This document shows, in pieces, positions 63,231-64,000 of a stretch of DNA of 64,000 nucleotides. The DNA is from Flavobacterium sp. 140616W15. GTDB taxonomy: Bacteria; Bacteroidota; Bacteroidia; Flavobacteriales; Flavobacteriaceae. The notes under the pieces are model-generated. The model did not search any database and was not told the origin of the DNA. It was given only the letters and a program-made list of their open reading frames with translations. The position numbers were made by a program, and so were the translations under genes. How positions within the stretch are numbered: the stretch's first letter is position 1; each line of letters opens with the position of its first letter. The stretch is from assembly GCF_003668995.1 (NCBI RefSeq), contig NZ_CP033068.1, positions 2,790,001 to 2,854,000 on the forward strand, read 5' to 3'.

Positions 63231-63692
63231 ATGACAATTGAAGATGTAATAAAAAGTACCGTTAAGATGGATAATCCAAAAAGAGTTATTCTGAATATCA
63301 TGTACACACAAAATGTACTTCAAGACAAATTTAATGAGGTATTAAAACCTTATGATTTATCAGGAGAACAATATAATGTGTTGCGTATATTAAGAGGCCA
63401 AAAGGGGAATCCAGCTAATATGTGTGTCATACAAGATCGTATGCTTGCAAAAACAAGTAATACAACTCGATTGGTTGATAAATTATTGCTGAAGGATTTT
63501 GTTACCAGAAATGTATGTCCAAATAACAGAAGAAAAATAGAAGTATCAATTACAGAAAAAGGATTAGGCGTTTTAACTGAATTGGACCCAAAAGTAATTG
63601 AGCATGAAAATGTTTTTTCTGAAAATTTGACTACAGAAGAATTAGAATTATTAAATGACTTATTAGAAAAATTTAGAAATCAAAAAAATTAA
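63231..63692 (+). CDS. MarR-family transcriptional regulator
   Basis: 153 residues from ATG 63231. A longer frame from 63192 lies within the double operator, so it is not the start. The winged HTH (about 45-115) includes LSGEQYNVLRILRGQKGNPA, the recognition helix in TSNTTRLVDKLLLKDF and the wing RNVCPNNRRKIEVSITEKG. The C-terminal helices form the dimer. No cysteine arrangement of the OhrR type is evident. It precedes a nitroreductase by 14 bases, so it probably controls that gene and itself in response to a redox-active or phenolic compound. Confidence 0.93.
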   Translation: MTIEDVIKSTVKMDNPKRVILNIMYTQNVLQDKFNEVLKPYDLSGEQYNVLRILRGQKGNPANMCVIQDRMLAKTSNTTRLVDKLLLKDFVTRNVCPNNRRKIEVSITEKGLGVLTELDPKVIEHENVFSENLTTEELELLNDLLEKFRNQKN

Positions 63693-63706
63693 TACAAACA
63701 AATAAA

Positions 63707-64000
63707 ATGAATACTTTCCTAGAAAATCAAAATTGGAGATACGCAACCAAAAAATTTGATGCGACCAAAAAAATATCTGCTGAAGATCTAAATACATTAA
63801 AAGAAGCAATACGCTTAAGTTCATCTTCATACGGATTACAACCTTATAAAGTGATTTTTGTTGAATCACCAGAATTAAGAGCAAAATTACAACCAGTAGC
63901 CTGGGGACAATCTCAAATTGTAGAAGCTTCTCATTTGGTAGTTTTTGCAAATGACACTAATATTGGTGATACAGCGATTGATGGCTTTATCAAAAATATT
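63707..64000 (+). CDS. NAD(P)H-dependent nitroreductase-family oxidoreductase, 5' part, runs off the window
   Basis: 98 codons from ATG 63707 to the window end. The translation begins MNTFLENQNWRYATKKFDAT and holds RLSSSSYGLQPYKVIFV near residues 35-51, the FMN-binding opening of the NfsB/NfnB group, and AKLQPVAWGQSQIVEASHLV. The start follows the MarR stop by 14 bases, so both share the operator-controlled promoter. The C-terminal part is outside the window. Confidence 0.88.
   Translation, partial: MNTFLENQNWRYATKKFDATKKISAEDLNTLKEAIRLSSSSYGLQPYKVIFVESPELRAKLQPVAWGQSQIVEASHLVVFANDTNIGDTAIDGFIKNI

Overview
The window is AT-rich chromosomal DNA from a member of the Bacteroidota, most likely a Flavobacterium. 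Evidence for this is the TonB receptor, FecR, ECF-sigma and DUF4249 gene families, the many signal peptides ending in Phe-Ala-Gln, TANNTTTG-type -7 boxes, a one-piece tmRNA whose encoded tag reads GENNYALAA, and a dense population of extragenic palindromes. No rRNA, tRNA, CRISPR array, phage or transposase gene was recognised.

Layout. 0-4.2 kb (minus): a peptidoglycan-recycling block (GH3 glucosaminidase, GNAT, TPR protein, AmpG-like importer, GHL10-type hydrolase). 4.4-6.7 kb: GNAT, small outer-membrane barrel, YegP-like protein and a cold-shock protein. 7.1-12.3 kb: a cell-surface-signalling uptake locus (ECF sigma, a small ferredoxin-like-fold candidate, FecR anti-sigma, STN-type TonB receptor, DUF4249 lipoprotein). 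12.5-12.9 kb: tmRNA. 13-23 kb: serine hydrolase, saccharopine/alanine dehydrogenase-like enzyme, fumarase, a frameshifted TonB receptor with a decayed fragment beside it, ArsC/Spx protein, CPBP protease and MenE. 23.2-30.1 kb (minus): a copper island made of a multicopper oxidase with a barrel-like tail, a Cu+ P-type ATPase, an HMA-AraC regulator, an HMA-DUF3347 protein and a Cys-rich secreted protein. 30.4-32.4 kb: a umuDC mutasome in which umuD is frameshifted. 32.4-36.5 kb: HPP protein, ClC channel, VOC protein, two tandem sugar acetyltransferases (one frameshifted) and DinB. 36.7-43.1 kb: TonB receptor, TPR protein, then a LytS/LytTR two-component system with four 2TM modules. 43.2-52 kb: housekeeping genes (CDP-alcohol transferase, heme A synthase, CCA-adding enzyme, YaaA, M1 peptidase, GapN, rhodanese). 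52.4-62.7 kb: a sulfide/persulfide-handling region (Crp/Fnr regulator, TauE/SafE, cytochrome bd, persulfide dioxygenase-rhodanese fusion, two YeeE/YedE halves), interrupted by a SMI1/KNR4 protein, an XRE regulator and a DUF6438 lipoprotein-like protein. 62.7-64 kb: an autoregulated-looking MarR gene with a double operator, then the start of a nitroreductase.

Three points stand out. (1) Three genes within 17 kb are each broken by the same kind of event, one missing base in a short homopolymer, which argues for base under-calling or for -1 slippage. (2) Intergenic space is occupied by at least six families of recurring inverted repeats, several nested. (3) The copper and sulfide regions hold unusual fusions: oxidase plus barrel, HMA plus AraC, and serial 2TM domains next to a histidine kinase.
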